From: an uncultured Gammaproteobacteria bacterium
GTDB lineage: Bacteria > Pseudomonadota > Gammaproteobacteria > Nitrosococcales > Methylophagaceae
Assembly: GCA_905181885.1 (NCBI GenBank)
Contig: CAJIZI010000001.1
Coordinates: 124,001 to 188,000 of the forward strand
Length of the DNA stretch: 64,000 nt
Reading direction: 5' to 3'
In this document: one piece after another, positions 22,046 through 32,263 of the stretch
Layout: each line of letters begins with the position of its first letter
How positions within the stretch are numbered: the stretch's first letter is position 1
Translations under genes and position numbers: made by a program
Notes under the pieces: generated by a model
What the model saw: only the letters and a program-made list of their open reading frames with translations
What the model was told of the DNA's origin: nothing
The model's database searches: none

Positions 22046-22759
22046 ATTGGTAAAAAAACCATTGTCGCAGCTTTAAACATAATCGTCTTAATGAGGCGTC
22101 CTTCTTTATGAGAGATTATTGATGCTAAGTTATCTTGAGTCGCAATCATTTTACCAATCAAACGCTGAAAACTTAAATTACGTGTTTCATCTTCCACACT
22201 ATCACTTGAAATAAAAAGTTGGCCGAGATGATCACGCTTCTCAGATAGCATCCATGCTGCTACTTCTATATTTCGTGCACTGTTATATAGTTTTTGTTCA
22301 TTCAAACTAATTAAATAGTAAAAGTCGGTATGGTTACCATAAGAAGCCATTAACATTTTTCGAACTCCAACAATAAATGTTAAAATTCGGTCGTTGACAT
22401 GATATTCATTATCCAATGACAGATGAATAATTTCAGTACCAGGTAAACCTTCCCAATGAGAGTAGCCATATTTATAAGACCTCTTAAATACCAGCTCAAC
22501 ACTCTCCTCTATAGAACGTTTTTCTTTATCAAATCGCTGTAAGGGGTTGCGATGATATAGCTTAACCATTAGCTGTTTCAAATCTTGCATCACAGCTTGC
22601 TGATGTAACTCAATCACTTCATCAATATCACTCTTTGCAATTCGTAATAAATCAGTGTTCGGTATACCTTCTGCCGAAATTATATTTTTATCACGTGTTT
22701 GCTGACAAGCTGTAAGGCTGAATAAAAAGCAACAGTAAAAAACACTTATATAGCCTCAT
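22042..22759 (-). CDS. Putative lipoprotein of unknown function, signal peptide out of frame
   Basis: The body, open from about 22757 in one frame to the stop at 22042, is unknown to me; it contains SHWEGLPGTEIIHLSLDNEY and RNLSFQRLIGKMIATQDNL. Upstream in that frame lies a perfect lipobox FSLTAC-QQ, but no start codon follows an in-frame TGA. An ATG at 22759 in the next frame (MRLYKCFLLLLF) would give a complete lipoprotein signal if one T were removed from the five-T run (plus-strand A-run 22724-22728). The corrected protein is 238 aa. A GTG at 22617 would give a 191-aa version without signal. Either a consensus error or a real frameshift. Confidence 0.6.
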
Positions 22760-22914
22760 CAAAGTAGCCTTTATTCTGGTTCAATGCATTAGATTAAAAT
22801 CCTAATAATCAGCAGCTTAAAACACTTTCCCGCACAGGCTCTTTTCTGAGGATAAAGAATAAAAAACTCATTTTTATTAATAGTTGAAATAGTACCATTA
22901 GTTTTCTGATCTTA

Positions 22915-24175
22915 TCATCTACTCATTCGGCCCTGTTTACTCGGGTGAGTTCTTTTTTGACGTGAAGTTGGTGGACGCTTCTCTGGCCTTTTTGCTCGCG
23001 ACGGCTTTAGTAATTCCTCTGTAGAAGTTGCCACTACAGGTAACTTATGTTTGATGTACTCCTCAATATCCGGCAGTGAAAATGCATAATCTTCACAAGC
23101 AAAACTAATAGCTACTCCACTTGCTCCAGCCCTTGCAGTTCGGCCAATACGGTGGACATAGTCCTCATTATCTTGTGGTAAATCATAATTAAACACATGG
23201 CTCACTGCAGAGATATGCAAACCTCTTGCTGCAACATCGGTTGCTACCATAAAATGAAAATCACCCTCTTGAAAATGCTTCAATAAACTTTCCCGCTTTT
23301 TTTGCGGTACGTCACCAGATAACAAGGCAGATTCGTAACCGTTGCCTTCCAGATACCCCCATACCTTATCAGCAGCATGCTTCGTGTTGACGAATATAAT
23401 GCTTCGCTGGGGTGCTATGCGCTTAATCAAGGCCAGTAGTAATGAAATTTTCTCATCATTTGCAGGGTAATAAACAGACTCTTCTATCCTGTCACCCGAC
23501 ACTTTTTCAGGTTCAATTTGAACTTTTTGTGGATTATTCATGTGTTCATAAGCTAGCTCGGTAACTTTGTAGCTCATCGTAGCAGAGAACAACATGCCTA
23601 ATCGGTCGCTTGGATTCGGCACACGACGTAAAAAGTAACGTACATCTTTGATGAACCCTAAATCAAACATTCGATCCGCTTCATCCAAGATCATAACTTG
23701 TACTTGTTTTAAGTTAAAAACACCTTGTTTTTGATAATCTAACAATCTTCCAGGTGTTCCAATTAAAATATCAACACCAGCCTTGATAGATTCTTTCTGC
23801 TTCTCATAATCTTTGCCTCCATAGGCAACTACAATGCGCAGACCCGCCTCACCATTTAGTAAGTGCGCATCCTTAGCAATTTGGATCGCTAGTTCCCTTG
23901 TTGGTGCGAGAATAAAAGCACGTGGTTGTTTACCATCCCAGCTTTTCAAAGGGTTTGTCTTCTAGTAAACGCTGAAATGCCGCCAATAAAAAAGCAATTG
24001 TCTTACCTGTCCCTGTCTGCGCTTGCCCCGCCACATCTCGTCCTGCTAGTAATAACGGTAACGATTGTGCTTGAATTGGGGTGCAGTACTCGAAACCCGC
24101 GTTTTCTAAGCCTTTTTGAAGGGATTCATGCAATGGTAATGACTTAAAAGCCAGCTCTGTTAGATGTGCACTCAT
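22915..24175 (-). pseudogene. rhlB: ATP-dependent RNA helicase RhlB, split by a single-base frameshift
   Basis: DEAD-box helicase of the RNA degradosome. The first part (from the ATG at 24175, [18 protein letters not shown]) carries the Q motif and AQTGTGKT, then runs out of frame to a stop at 23930. The second part (to 22915) carries APTREL, TPGRL, DEADRMFDLGFIKD, the SAT motif and HRIGRTARAG. Removing one A from the AAAA at 23943-23946 restores a 419-aa protein, close to E. coli RhlB (421). RhlB identity rests on [17 protein letters not shown], close similarity throughout, and divergence from trxA as in E. coli. A longer N terminus from 24322 is spurious. Confidence 0.9.
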
Positions 24176-24274
24176 AGAAATACTTGCATTACCCTTGATG
24201 ATAGGAAAAAATGTCTGTTGTGTTGGAGCAAGAGTATAGTCCTCCGATAGCTTATATACCAATGGAGATAAAAC

Positions 24275-24601
24275 ATGAGTGAAAATGTCACCAATGTGAC
24301 TGACGGCGATTTTGAAAGCCAAGTACTAAAGTCAGACCTTCCTGTATTAGTAGATTACTGGGCAGAATGGTGTGGCCCTTGTAAAATGATCGCGCCTATC
24401 CTTGAAGAAATTGGCGCTGAATATGCAGGTAAATTAACTGTCTGTAAATTAAATATAGATGAGAATCCTGAAACACCACCACGCTATGGGATTCGCGGTA
24501 TACCAACTTTAATGCTATTCAAAGGTGGTGAAGCAGAAGCAACCAAAGTTGGTGCTCTCACAAAATCACAATTAACTGCATTTTTAGATAGTAATCTCTA
24601 A
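24275..24601 (+). CDS. trxA: Thioredoxin 1
   Basis: Cytoplasmic disulfide reductase, 108 aa, with the active site WCGPC at residues 32-36 and the cis-proline loop [10 protein letters not shown]. Buried Asp27 (VLVDYWAEW) is present. GGAG precedes the start by about 8 nt. Divergent from rhlB, the conserved arrangement. Complete and unremarkable apart from [12 protein letters not shown], where most family members read NPGTAPKYGIR. Confidence 0.97.
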   Translation: MSENVTNVTDGDFESQVLKSDLPVLVDYWAEWCGPCKMIAPILEEIGAEYAGKLTVCKLNIDENPETPPRYGIRGIPTLMLFKGGEAEATKVGALTKSQLTAFLDSNL

Positions 24602-24699
24602 ACGTCATTCATGTATTAATTAGTTCTCCAGTGGCAAGATTAAATAGCCCGAATCGAGAACCTGTGAGTAAAGTAAGGCTTGCGGAACTGAATGAAATA

Positions 24700-24740
24700 A
24701 ATAATGACACAGGGCATCTATCATGTTCTGTGTCATTATT
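24700..24740. terminator. Long perfect hairpin between trxA and uvrD
   Basis: AATAATGACACAG at 24700-24712 pairs with CTGTGTCATTATT at 24728-24740: a 13-bp perfect stem with a 15-nt loop. It lies about 100 nt after trxA and ends 28 nt before the uvrD ATG. There is no U-run after the plus-strand arm, so it is a weak intrinsic terminator at best; it could also act in the uvrD leader. Confidence 0.45.
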
Positions 24741-24768
24741 CTGCCTAAACCTGCCATAGAACCCTATC

Positions 24769-26943
24769 ATGGATGTTTCTGAACTACTAAACGACCTCAA
24801 CAAACCACAACGTGAGGCTGTAGCTGCCCCGCTTGGCCATGCCAGGATTCTAGCCGGTGCTGGCAGTGGTAAAACACGTGTTCTAGTGCATCGCATATCT
24901 TGGCTTATTCAGGCGGAAGGACTTTCACCCGGCAACATATTAGCTGTGACCTTCACCAATAAGGCTGCTGCCGAAATGCGCAGTCGTATAGAGAGTATGC
25001 TCGGTTATCCCATCGGAGGTATGTGGGTAGGTACTTTCCACGGTTTAGCACATCGTTTATTACGTGCCCATTGGAAAGAAGCCGATTTACCTCAAAGCTT
25101 TCAGATCCTAGATAGCGATGATCAACTCCGAATGCTCAAGCGCTTAATACGTACGATGGAGATTGATGAGACCCAGTGGCCAGCCAAGCAAGCACAGTGG
25201 TACATTAACGGCCAAAAAGATGAAGGGCTAAGAGCCAAGCATATTCAAGTTGGACAAGATCCTTATTCCCAAAAAATGTTGGCTATCTATCAAGCTTATG
25301 AAAATGCCTGTCAACGAGCTGGAGTAATAGATTTTGGTGAAATTCTATTGCGTAGTCATGAACTATGGCTTAAACGCCCCGATATTTTAGCTAATTACCA
25401 ACAACGCTTCCAACAAATTTTAGTTGATGAGTTTCAGGACACCAACACCATTCAATATGCATGGCTCAGACTATTAGCAGGAAATAATGGCCACTTGTTT
25501 ATCGTTGGGGATGATGACCAATCAATTTATGGTTGGCGTGGAGCTAAAATAGAAAATATTCAAAAATTTCACCAAGATTATGATGATGCTACGTCTATTA
25601 GTTTGGAGCAGAATTACCGTTCAACAGGTCACATTCTAGCTGCGGCTAACGCAGTTATAGCCAACAATGAAGAGCGTCTAGGTAAAGAATTGTGGACTGA
25701 AGATGATGATGGTGACTTGATTCAACAGTATTATGCCTACAATGAACGTGATGAAGCCAGCTATCTAGTCGAACAGATTAAGATTCATACCAATAAAGGC
25801 GGCAACCGTTCAGACAACGCTGTTCTCTATCGTTCAAATGCACAGTCTCGGGCCATCGAGGAAGCCTTACTTCAAGCAAATATGCCATATCGTGTTTATG
25901 GTGGCTTACGCTTTTTTGAACGCGCTGAAATAAAAGACGTCCTTGCTTATCTCCGACTCATTGCTAATCGTAACGATGATGCGGCCTTTGAACGTGTCGT
26001 TAACACACCGACTCGCGGCATAGGTGCTGCAACACTCACGCAGTTACGTCAATATGCTCGTGAACAGAACAAAACCCTATGGCAATCGGCCTCAGTCTTA
26101 ATTAAAGAAAAGTTTTTTGCGGCACGTGCAAATAATGCCTTAACCAGCTTCCTTACACTGATAGATTCGTTAACACCCGAACAAGAATTACCTCTTCACG
26201 AACTAACTAGCCTAGCCACAGATGAAAGTGGCTTAAGAGACCATCACTCCAAAGACAAAACTGAAAAAGGTCAAGGTCGTATAGAAAACTTGGATGAATT
26301 GATTAGTGCAACGAAACAGTTTAACCAACCGGAAGATGCTGAGAATATGTCTTTACTCGATGCTTTCCTATCTCATGCGGCATTAGAAGCAGGAGAGAAT
26401 CAGGGTGGGGCCTGGGAAGATTGCGTGCAGTTAATGACGCTACACTCTGCTAAAGGGCTTGAATTCCCCGTCGTCTTTATGGTCGGCATGGAAGAAGGCT
26501 TATTTCCAGGTCAAAAAAGTAGTGATGACACAGCTCGTCTAGCAGAAGAGCGAAGGCTCTGCTACGTGGGCATGACTCGTGCTCGCCAAACTTTATATCT
26601 GATACACACCGAATCACGTTTTTTATATGGTCAAGAAATATCGCCCATGCCCTCGCGTTTTTTAAATGAAATCCCTGCTGAGCGTGTGGAAGAAATTCGC
26701 GCTCGAACTAACTCAATTTTTAGTAGTGCAGACAATGGTTATTCAACCATGGCACCCAAACATACAATGACTTTAAATGAGACTGGATTCCTGCCCGGAG
26801 AGCAAGTTCATCACCAGAAATTTGGCCAAGGCACTGTAATTGATACCGAAGGTGCAGGTAAAAGCATTAGAATACAAGTTAACTTCAAGCATGCTGGAAG
26901 TAAATGGCTTGTCCTTACCTATGCTAAATTAGAAAAAATTTAA
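24769..26943 (+). CDS. uvrD: DNA helicase II UvrD
   Basis: Superfamily 1A 3'-5' helicase acting in nucleotide excision and mismatch repair. The 724-aa protein has Walker A AGAGSGKTRVL (residues 29-39), motif Ia VTFTNKAAAEM, Walker B VDEFQDTN, GDDDQSIYGWRGA, EQNYRS and the SF1 motifs V-VI TLHSAKGLEFPVVF and CYVGMTRAR. The C-terminal Tudor-like segment GEQVHHQKFGQGTVID is typical of UvrD. UvrD is favoured over Rep by this C terminus and by length (E. coli UvrD 720). Confidence 0.97.
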   Translation: MDVSELLNDLNKPQREAVAAPLGHARILAGAGSGKTRVLVHRISWLIQAEGLSPGNILAVTFTNKAAAEMRSRIESMLGYPIGGMWVGTFHGLAHRLLRAHWKEADLPQSFQILDSDDQLRMLKRLIRTMEIDETQWPAKQAQWYINGQKDEGLRAKHIQVGQDPYSQKMLAIYQAYENACQRAGVIDFGEILLRSHELWLKRPDILANYQQRFQQILVDEFQDTNTIQYAWLRLLAGNNGHLFIVGDDDQSIYGWRGAKIENIQKFHQDYDDATSISLEQNYRSTGHILAAANAVIANNEERLGKELWTEDDDGDLIQQYYAYNERDEASYLVEQIKIHTNKGGNRSDNAVLYRSNAQSRAIEEALLQANMPYRVYGGLRFFERAEIKDVLAYLRLIANRNDDAAFERVVNTPTRGIGAATLTQLRQYAREQNKTLWQSASVLIKEKFFAARANNALTSFLTLIDSLTPEQELPLHELTSLATDESGLRDHHSKDKTEKGQGRIENLDELISATKQFNQPEDAENMSLLDAFLSHAALEAGENQGGAWEDCVQLMTLHSAKGLEFPVVFMVGMEEGLFPGQKSSDDTARLAEERRLCYVGMTRARQTLYLIHTESRFLYGQEISPMPSRFLNEIPAERVEEIRARTNSIFSSADNGYSTMAPKHTMTLNETGFLPGEQVHHQKFGQGTVIDTEGAGKSIRIQVNFKHAGSKWLVLTYAKLEKI

Positions 26944-26959
26944 CCAGCAAGGATACAGA

Positions 26960-28060
26960 ATGACTAATTTCAGATGGCCTCGGCTATTGCTCATCACACT
27001 TTGTTTCAATGTACTAGCCGCGTGTACTGAACAAGCTCCATCAACCAACTCATCACAACAAGCTGATAAAAACCAAAGCTTCGAATGGAAAATGGTAACT
27101 ACATGGCCTCCGGGCTTCCCGGTATTACAAAAAGGTGCAGAGCGCTTTGCTGATAATATTAGGGTAATGAGCAATGGCCGGCTTAATATAAAAGTCTACG
27201 CTGGAGGTGAACTCATTCCTCCACTACAAACGTTTGAAGCTGTATCTCAAGGCTCTGTGGAAATGGGTCATGGTAGTGCTTACTACTGGGCAGGCAAAGT
27301 ACCCGAAGCACAGTTCTTCTCTACCGTACCCTTTGGTATGACGGCTAGAGGTATGAATGCTTGGCTTTATGATGGCGGCGGTCTTGAATTGTGGAGAGAA
27401 ATATATAAACCCTTTCATGTTATCCCTTTTCCACTAGGAAACACTGGGGTACAAATGGGCGGCTGGTTTAATAAAGAAATCAACTCGCTTGAAGACATTA
27501 AAGGTCTTAAAATGAGGATCCCCGGCCTTGGGGGCAAAGTTTTAGCAAAAGCAGGTGGAAACCCAATTTTGTTAGCCGGGAGTGAAGTTTATACAGCACT
27601 AGAACGAAATACTATTGACGCTACAGAATGGATTGGCCCCTATCATGACCAACGGCTAGGGCTGTATCGAGCCGCCAAACATTATTATTACCCTGGTTGG
27701 CACGAGCCAGGTACGGTCCTTGAGTTAACTATAAATCAACGTGCTTGGGAAAGTTTACCTACTGATTTGCAGGCAATTATTAGTAATGCTGCTCAAGCAG
27801 AGAACCTCAGAATGTTATCAGAAATGGAGCAAAAAAATATGGCAGCCTTGGAACAGCTACGTAAGCGTGAGGGTATCGAAATCCACCGTTTCCCAAATGA
27901 GGTCCTAAGTAGACTCAAAAAATTAACTAATGAAACACTCATCGAAGAAGCTGAACGCGATCCAAAGTTTAAGCGTGTATATGATGCTTACCAAAATTTC
28001 CGTAAAAAAAATGATGCCTGGTCTGCAATTTCTGAAAATGCTTATTTAGCTATTGAGTAG
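26960..28060 (+). CDS. TRAP transporter substrate-binding lipoprotein (DctP family), orphan
   Basis: 366-aa extracytoplasmic solute receptor. The N terminus is a lipoprotein signal with lipobox LAAC (Cys22), followed by Thr, so outer-membrane sorting is possible. The mature part has the DctP features MVTTWPPGFPVLQKGAERFA, LEDIKGLKMRIPGLGG and the Arg-containing ligand site, then ATEWIGPYHD. This resembles TRAP receptors for 2-oxo acids such as the TakP/SiaP-like groups. No DctQ or DctM membrane gene is nearby, so any partner is encoded elsewhere. It starts 16 nt after uvrD. Confidence 0.88.
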   Translation: MTNFRWPRLLLITLCFNVLAACTEQAPSTNSSQQADKNQSFEWKMVTTWPPGFPVLQKGAERFADNIRVMSNGRLNIKVYAGGELIPPLQTFEAVSQGSVEMGHGSAYYWAGKVPEAQFFSTVPFGMTARGMNAWLYDGGGLELWREIYKPFHVIPFPLGNTGVQMGGWFNKEINSLEDIKGLKMRIPGLGGKVLAKAGGNPILLAGSEVYTALERNTIDATEWIGPYHDQRLGLYRAAKHYYYPGWHEPGTVLELTINQRAWESLPTDLQAIISNAAQAENLRMLSEMEQKNMAALEQLRKREGIEIHRFPNEVLSRLKKLTNETLIEEAERDPKFKRVYDAYQNFRKKNDAWSAISENAYLAIE

Positions 28061-28071
28061 TATTAAAAATA

Positions 28072-28323
28072 ATGGTTTATCTTATCTTTACATCAGAAGG
28101 TTTTAATGAAGCTCTAGCCGAAATAGTAGAGCACAAAGCGAAATTGTGGATTAACGATGGCATTCTAAATGCACAACAAAAAACTATTCTATCTGAGCAT
28201 CACATAGACTTTCATATTTTAGAAAGTAAAGTCGAAGTAACTGATGAAAAAGCAATAATCAGTGCCATAAAAACTATTGAACAGCGAATGGAAAGTGCAG
28301 AGCTGTTTGTAGAGTTCTTATAA
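28072..28323 (+). CDS. Small protein of unknown function
   Basis: 83 aa, acidic, no signal or membrane helix. I do not recognise it. It begins MVYLIFTSEGFNEALAEIVE and ends with a predicted helix EQRMESAELFVEFL. It starts 11 nt after the TRAP receptor gene and 30 nt before the transporter gene, which favours a real gene in that run. There is no clear ribosome site. Confidence reflects gene placement only. Confidence 0.55.
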   Translation: MVYLIFTSEGFNEALAEIVEHKAKLWINDGILNAQQKTILSEHHIDFHILESKVEVTDEKAIISAIKTIEQRMESAELFVEFL

Positions 28324-28353
28324 TAATTTATAAATACTGACTACATAAATTTT

Positions 28354-29229
28354 ATGGAAATAATCGTCATCTTCTGCCGAGTCGTATTTGCTTCTTTTGC
28401 AAATGTACTTCAAAAAAAATTAGCCAATCAAAGTCATCACCCACTTTTTATAGTAATGGCATCTTATACCCTCTTATCCGTAATCAGCTTACCAATACTG
28501 CTCTCTCTCCCTGTTTCCCACTTAAGCGAATACTTCTGGATAAATATTGTATTAGCGGCATTACTTGATATGGCTGGAACTTTATTCTTAGTCTTCTCTT
28601 TATCAAAAACTGATCTCTCAGTTTTCGGACCACTCAATGCCTATAAAATAGTTATCTCAATGCTTTTGGCAATGTTATTTCTTAACGAGATCCCAAGCTT
28701 ACAAGGTTTCCTTGGGATCTCAGTTATCATCATCGGTAGTTTTTTCCTAATGCGTGGAACAGCCAAAAAAACTAATCAACAATCCCTATTCCTTCTTTTC
28801 ACTAATAGAGGTGTTCAATATCGATTTTTATCAATTTTGTTATTTTCAATAGGTACTCTTCCTCTCAAAAATGCAGTCATGGTAGGAGGAGCACTAACAA
28901 CAACAACACTCTGGTCCCTTATCGGTTTCCCTTTAGCGATGCTTAGCTATCTCTTTTTTAGTAAAAAAAAAGAGCAACCTTTATTACAAAAAGTTATACC
29001 CGCCCTACCTCAACTAGGCTACTTAGCTATAAGTCTCTTTTTGATGCAATATTTGACTATGATCGTATTGTCAGAACTACTCATCGCTTATTCCCTCGCA
29101 CTGTTTCAGTTTAGTATGGTTCTGCAGGTTTTTCTTGGTTACAGAATCTTTAAAGAGCAAAATATAAAAAGCCGATTAATTGCCTGCTTAATCATGGCTA
29201 TAGGCAGCCTATTAGTTTTGAATGCTTAA
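28354..29229 (+). CDS. DMT-superfamily (EamA-type) transporter
   Basis: 291-aa membrane protein with about ten hydrophobic helices, in the two-repeat arrangement of the drug/metabolite transporter superfamily. The loop before the second half of repeat 1, LSKTDLSVFGPLNAYKIVIS, with LNEIPSLQGFLGISVIIIGS, is characteristic of EamA domains; repeat 2 ends with LIACLIMAIGSLLVLNA. Substrate unknown. It follows the 83-aa gene by 30 nt and could be co-transcribed with it and the TRAP receptor. Confidence 0.85.
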   Translation: MEIIVIFCRVVFASFANVLQKKLANQSHHPLFIVMASYTLLSVISLPILLSLPVSHLSEYFWINIVLAALLDMAGTLFLVFSLSKTDLSVFGPLNAYKIVISMLLAMLFLNEIPSLQGFLGISVIIIGSFFLMRGTAKKTNQQSLFLLFTNRGVQYRFLSILLFSIGTLPLKNAVMVGGALTTTTLWSLIGFPLAMLSYLFFSKKKEQPLLQKVIPALPQLGYLAISLFLMQYLTMIVLSELLIAYSLALFQFSMVLQVFLGYRIFKEQNIKSRLIACLIMAIGSLLVLNA

Positions 29230-29324
29230 AAACGATTTTTACTAGAACTATCCGAGCAACATGTTTAGTATCACGGCTGCTATGATAGTCATCTTTTTAT
29301 TTAACTAAACACCTTCACACAAAC

Positions 29325-30557
29325 ATGACCTTTGATGATTTTTTCCTTGATGACCGATTACTGCAAGCCCTGGAAAAGCTGGACTTTAAGACACCAACGG
29401 CTATTCAAGAAGCTGCAATTCCCGTCATCTTAGAGGGTAAAGATATATTGGCAGGAGCAGCAACAGGAACAGGTAAAACAGCTGCCTTTGTATTACCTCT
29501 ATTGCAGCAACTAATTGATGAACCGAATAGATCTCAGCAAGCTAAAATTTTGATGATGGCACCAACACGTGAATTAGCATTTCAGATCCAACATGTCGTT
29601 AAACAACTAGCAAAAAACATTAATATTGAAATAGCCATTATTACAGGTGGTTTTTCTCCAGCAAAACAAACTGAATTTTTGTCTCAAAAATGTGACATCA
29701 TCATCGCAACACCAGGTCGTTTATTAAATTTAGTCTCCGATGAAATAGTGGACTTATCAGATATTGACATTGTGGTCATAGATGAGGCTGATCGTATGCT
29801 AGACATGGGGTTGGGCCCAGACGTTTTATCTATCTTAGCGACTATTGCTAATGGTTTTCAAGCCTGCTTGTTCTCTGCAACCTTATCTGGAAGTGGTGTA
29901 GATATCTTTGCGAAAGAACTCTTATCCGATGCGAAAATTATTCAAGTTGACGCTGCTAATCAAAAGTCAGACCAAGTGTCACAAACAGTTTATTTTGCAG
30001 ATGACAAAACGCATAAGCAAGCATTATTACTACATATACTTAAGGATATAACCTGCCTTAGTGCTCTCGTGTTCTGTAATAAAAAAGAGCAAGCCGAAGA
30101 TGTTGCCGAATGGATCCAATCACGCAATATTTCTGCTCAAGTCATGCATGGTGATTTTAATCAGGCTATCCGTCGAGATAAAACACGTAAGTTTCGTATT
30201 GGTCAGATTAAAGTGATGGTCGCAACCGATGTAGCAGCGCGTGGATTAGACTTAAGTAATATAAGCCATGTAATAAACTATGACCTGCCTTTCCGGGGTG
30301 ACGTATACATACATCGAATAGGGCGTACTGGTCGTGCTCAAAAAATTGGCAATGCCATCAACTTAGTTGCACATCATGACCGAAAAAACCTAGAACGTAT
30401 TGAATACCATCTAGAAGGAAAATTACCCGTCGGTAAATTTAAAGGATTGGAGCCTAAATCAGTAAAAAAAGAGGCTAAAAAGCACAAAAATGCTGGTAAA
30501 AAGCGCTATGTTGCTAAAAAAGATCGCGGAGCAGCTGATGTGGTTGAAGGTAATTAA
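29325..30557 (+). CDS. DEAD-box RNA helicase, SrmB-like
   Basis: 410 aa with all core motifs: Q motif TPTAIQEAAIP, Walker A ATGTGKTAAF, PTRELAF, TPGRLL, DEADRMLDMG, the SAT motif, VATDVAARGLDL and HRIGRTGRA. The opening TFDDFFLDDRLLQALEKLDF and the ITGG segment after the PTREL motif resemble SrmB of E. coli. The C terminus is a short Lys-rich tail, KKEAKKHKNAGKKRYVAKK, shorter than that of E. coli SrmB. SrmB acts in 50S assembly; that role is inferred. It is intact, unlike rhlB. Confidence 0.85.
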   Translation: MTFDDFFLDDRLLQALEKLDFKTPTAIQEAAIPVILEGKDILAGAATGTGKTAAFVLPLLQQLIDEPNRSQQAKILMMAPTRELAFQIQHVVKQLAKNINIEIAIITGGFSPAKQTEFLSQKCDIIIATPGRLLNLVSDEIVDLSDIDIVVIDEADRMLDMGLGPDVLSILATIANGFQACLFSATLSGSGVDIFAKELLSDAKIIQVDAANQKSDQVSQTVYFADDKTHKQALLLHILKDITCLSALVFCNKKEQAEDVAEWIQSRNISAQVMHGDFNQAIRRDKTRKFRIGQIKVMVATDVAARGLDLSNISHVINYDLPFRGDVYIHRIGRTGRAQKIGNAINLVAHHDRKNLERIEYHLEGKLPVGKFKGLEPKSVKKEAKKHKNAGKKRYVAKKDRGAADVVEGN

Positions 30558-30781
30558 CCTGCTTTTCAGCTTAATTATTCTAACTAATTTTAAAATTTTC
30601 TTTTCCATTTCAGTCCTATAAAAAACCTACCCACACTTAAATGTGCTCTTATGTTTTTATTGGTGAACCAGCATCACTGCTCTAAAACAGAATATTTCAC
30701 ACCTTTTGCTCCTAAATATATGTACAATTCAATCCTTATATGTAGTCATAAACTGAGTAACAGCTTGCAACAGGAGAATAT

Positions 30782-32251
30782 ATGCAGCCTTGTACAATTA
30801 TCATCTTTGGTGCCACCGGGGATTTGGCAAAAAAGAAACTACTACCTGCACTTTACCACTTAAACATTGAAAACCGTCTCACTGATAACACTCGTATTAT
30901 TTGTATGGGTCGACAAGAAACCACACAATCTCAATGGCATGAAAAAGTCACAGAATACATATCACTCAAAGCACGAAACGGTCTTGATGACGATTCTCTA
31001 AAGCACTTTTTAAGTAAAATTGACTACTTCAAATGTGACTTAACTGAAAGTAGTTCTTATCAACAACTTAACACTCAGCTACAGGATCCTAGTCGAAATT
31101 ATTCATCAAATATTGTATTCTATCTTTCTATTAGCCCCTCCTTATTCGGTGTGGTCGGTGACCAATTAGCAGCTGTAGGCTTAAATAAAGAAGATCTGGG
31201 CTGGCGGCACTTAGTCGTTGAAAAGCCATTTGGTTATGACCAAAAAAGCGCTGCAGAACTTGAACAAACTATTGCCCAAAATTTCACGGAAAAACAAACA
31301 TATCGTATCGATCATTATCTAGGAAAAGGCACTGTACAAAACATTTTTGTTTTCCGTTTTGCTAACTTATTACTAGAACCTTTATGGAACCGTAATTATA
31401 TCGACCACGTCCAGATAACACATGCAGAACAGCAAGGTGTGGGTGGGCGCGCTGGTTATTATGATGGCTCTGGTGCTTTACGTGACATGATCCAAAGTCA
31501 TTTATTACAAGTAATGACTTTGGTCGCAATGGAGGCCCCAGCTGATCTTAATGATGAGTCACTACGTGATGAAAAAGTAAAGGTACTTAAAGCTATTCGA
31601 CCTATCACAGAGGATATGGTTGATAGCCATGCCTTTAGGGGCCAATACGCTTCCGGGGTCGTAGATGGCCATAAAATGAAAGGCTACTTAGAAGAAGATG
31701 ACGCCCCAGAGAACAGTGTCACAGAAACTTACGCTGCCATGAAGGTTTATATTGATAACTGGCGTTGGAAGGATGTCCCTTTTTACTTACGCACCGGTAA
31801 ATGTATGCCTGATTCACGTGCAACAATTGCTATACGTTTTAAAAAGCCGCCACAAGAACTATTCAAAAATACTGATATCGGTGGCAGTCATGCGAACTGG
31901 ATCCTAATGGGATTGCAACCCGACAATACTATTCGTATTGAACTACAGGCCAAAGAACCAGGACTTGAATTATCGGCACATACTGTTGGCCTAGAGACAA
32001 TTGAAACAGAAGACAGTAAACACAAACTTGATGCTTATGAAGCATTAATCCTTGATGCCATCATTGGTGATCGTTCTTTATTCTTACGTGCTGATGAAGT
32101 TGATCTGGCATGGAAAGCCGTTGACCCCATCATTAACAAATGGTCAAAAGAGCAAGATTTTATACATACCTACAAAGCTGGCACATGGGGTCCAGAAGAA
32201 GTTACTCGTATCTTTGATGACCCATGTCATCAATGGCGTAACAATGTGTGA
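30782..32251 (+). CDS. zwf: Glucose-6-phosphate 1-dehydrogenase
   Basis: First enzyme of the oxidative pentose phosphate and Entner-Doudoroff pathways. The 489-aa protein has the nucleotide loop [10 protein letters not shown] (10-19) and the active-site signature RIDHYLGK (175-182). AGGAG lies 7 nt before the ATG. Length equals the family norm. Neither edd/eda nor gnd is adjacent; pgl and rpiA lie 6-8 kb away in separate units. A strong inverted repeat terminator follows the stop. Confidence 0.97.
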   Translation: MQPCTIIIFGATGDLAKKKLLPALYHLNIENRLTDNTRIICMGRQETTQSQWHEKVTEYISLKARNGLDDDSLKHFLSKIDYFKCDLTESSSYQQLNTQLQDPSRNYSSNIVFYLSISPSLFGVVGDQLAAVGLNKEDLGWRHLVVEKPFGYDQKSAAELEQTIAQNFTEKQTYRIDHYLGKGTVQNIFVFRFANLLLEPLWNRNYIDHVQITHAEQQGVGGRAGYYDGSGALRDMIQSHLLQVMTLVAMEAPADLNDESLRDEKVKVLKAIRPITEDMVDSHAFRGQYASGVVDGHKMKGYLEEDDAPENSVTETYAAMKVYIDNWRWKDVPFYLRTGKCMPDSRATIAIRFKKPPQELFKNTDIGGSHANWILMGLQPDNTIRIELQAKEPGLELSAHTVGLETIETEDSKHKLDAYEALILDAIIGDRSLFLRADEVDLAWKAVDPIINKWSKEQDFIHTYKAGTWGPEEVTRIFDDPCHQWRNNV

Positions 32252-32263
32252 ATGCTGGCAAGT

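Noticed and set aside
24176-24322. N-terminal extension of rhlB
   Set aside because: Adds 49 unrelated residues overlapping the trxA start; the RhlB N terminus begins at [10 protein letters not shown].
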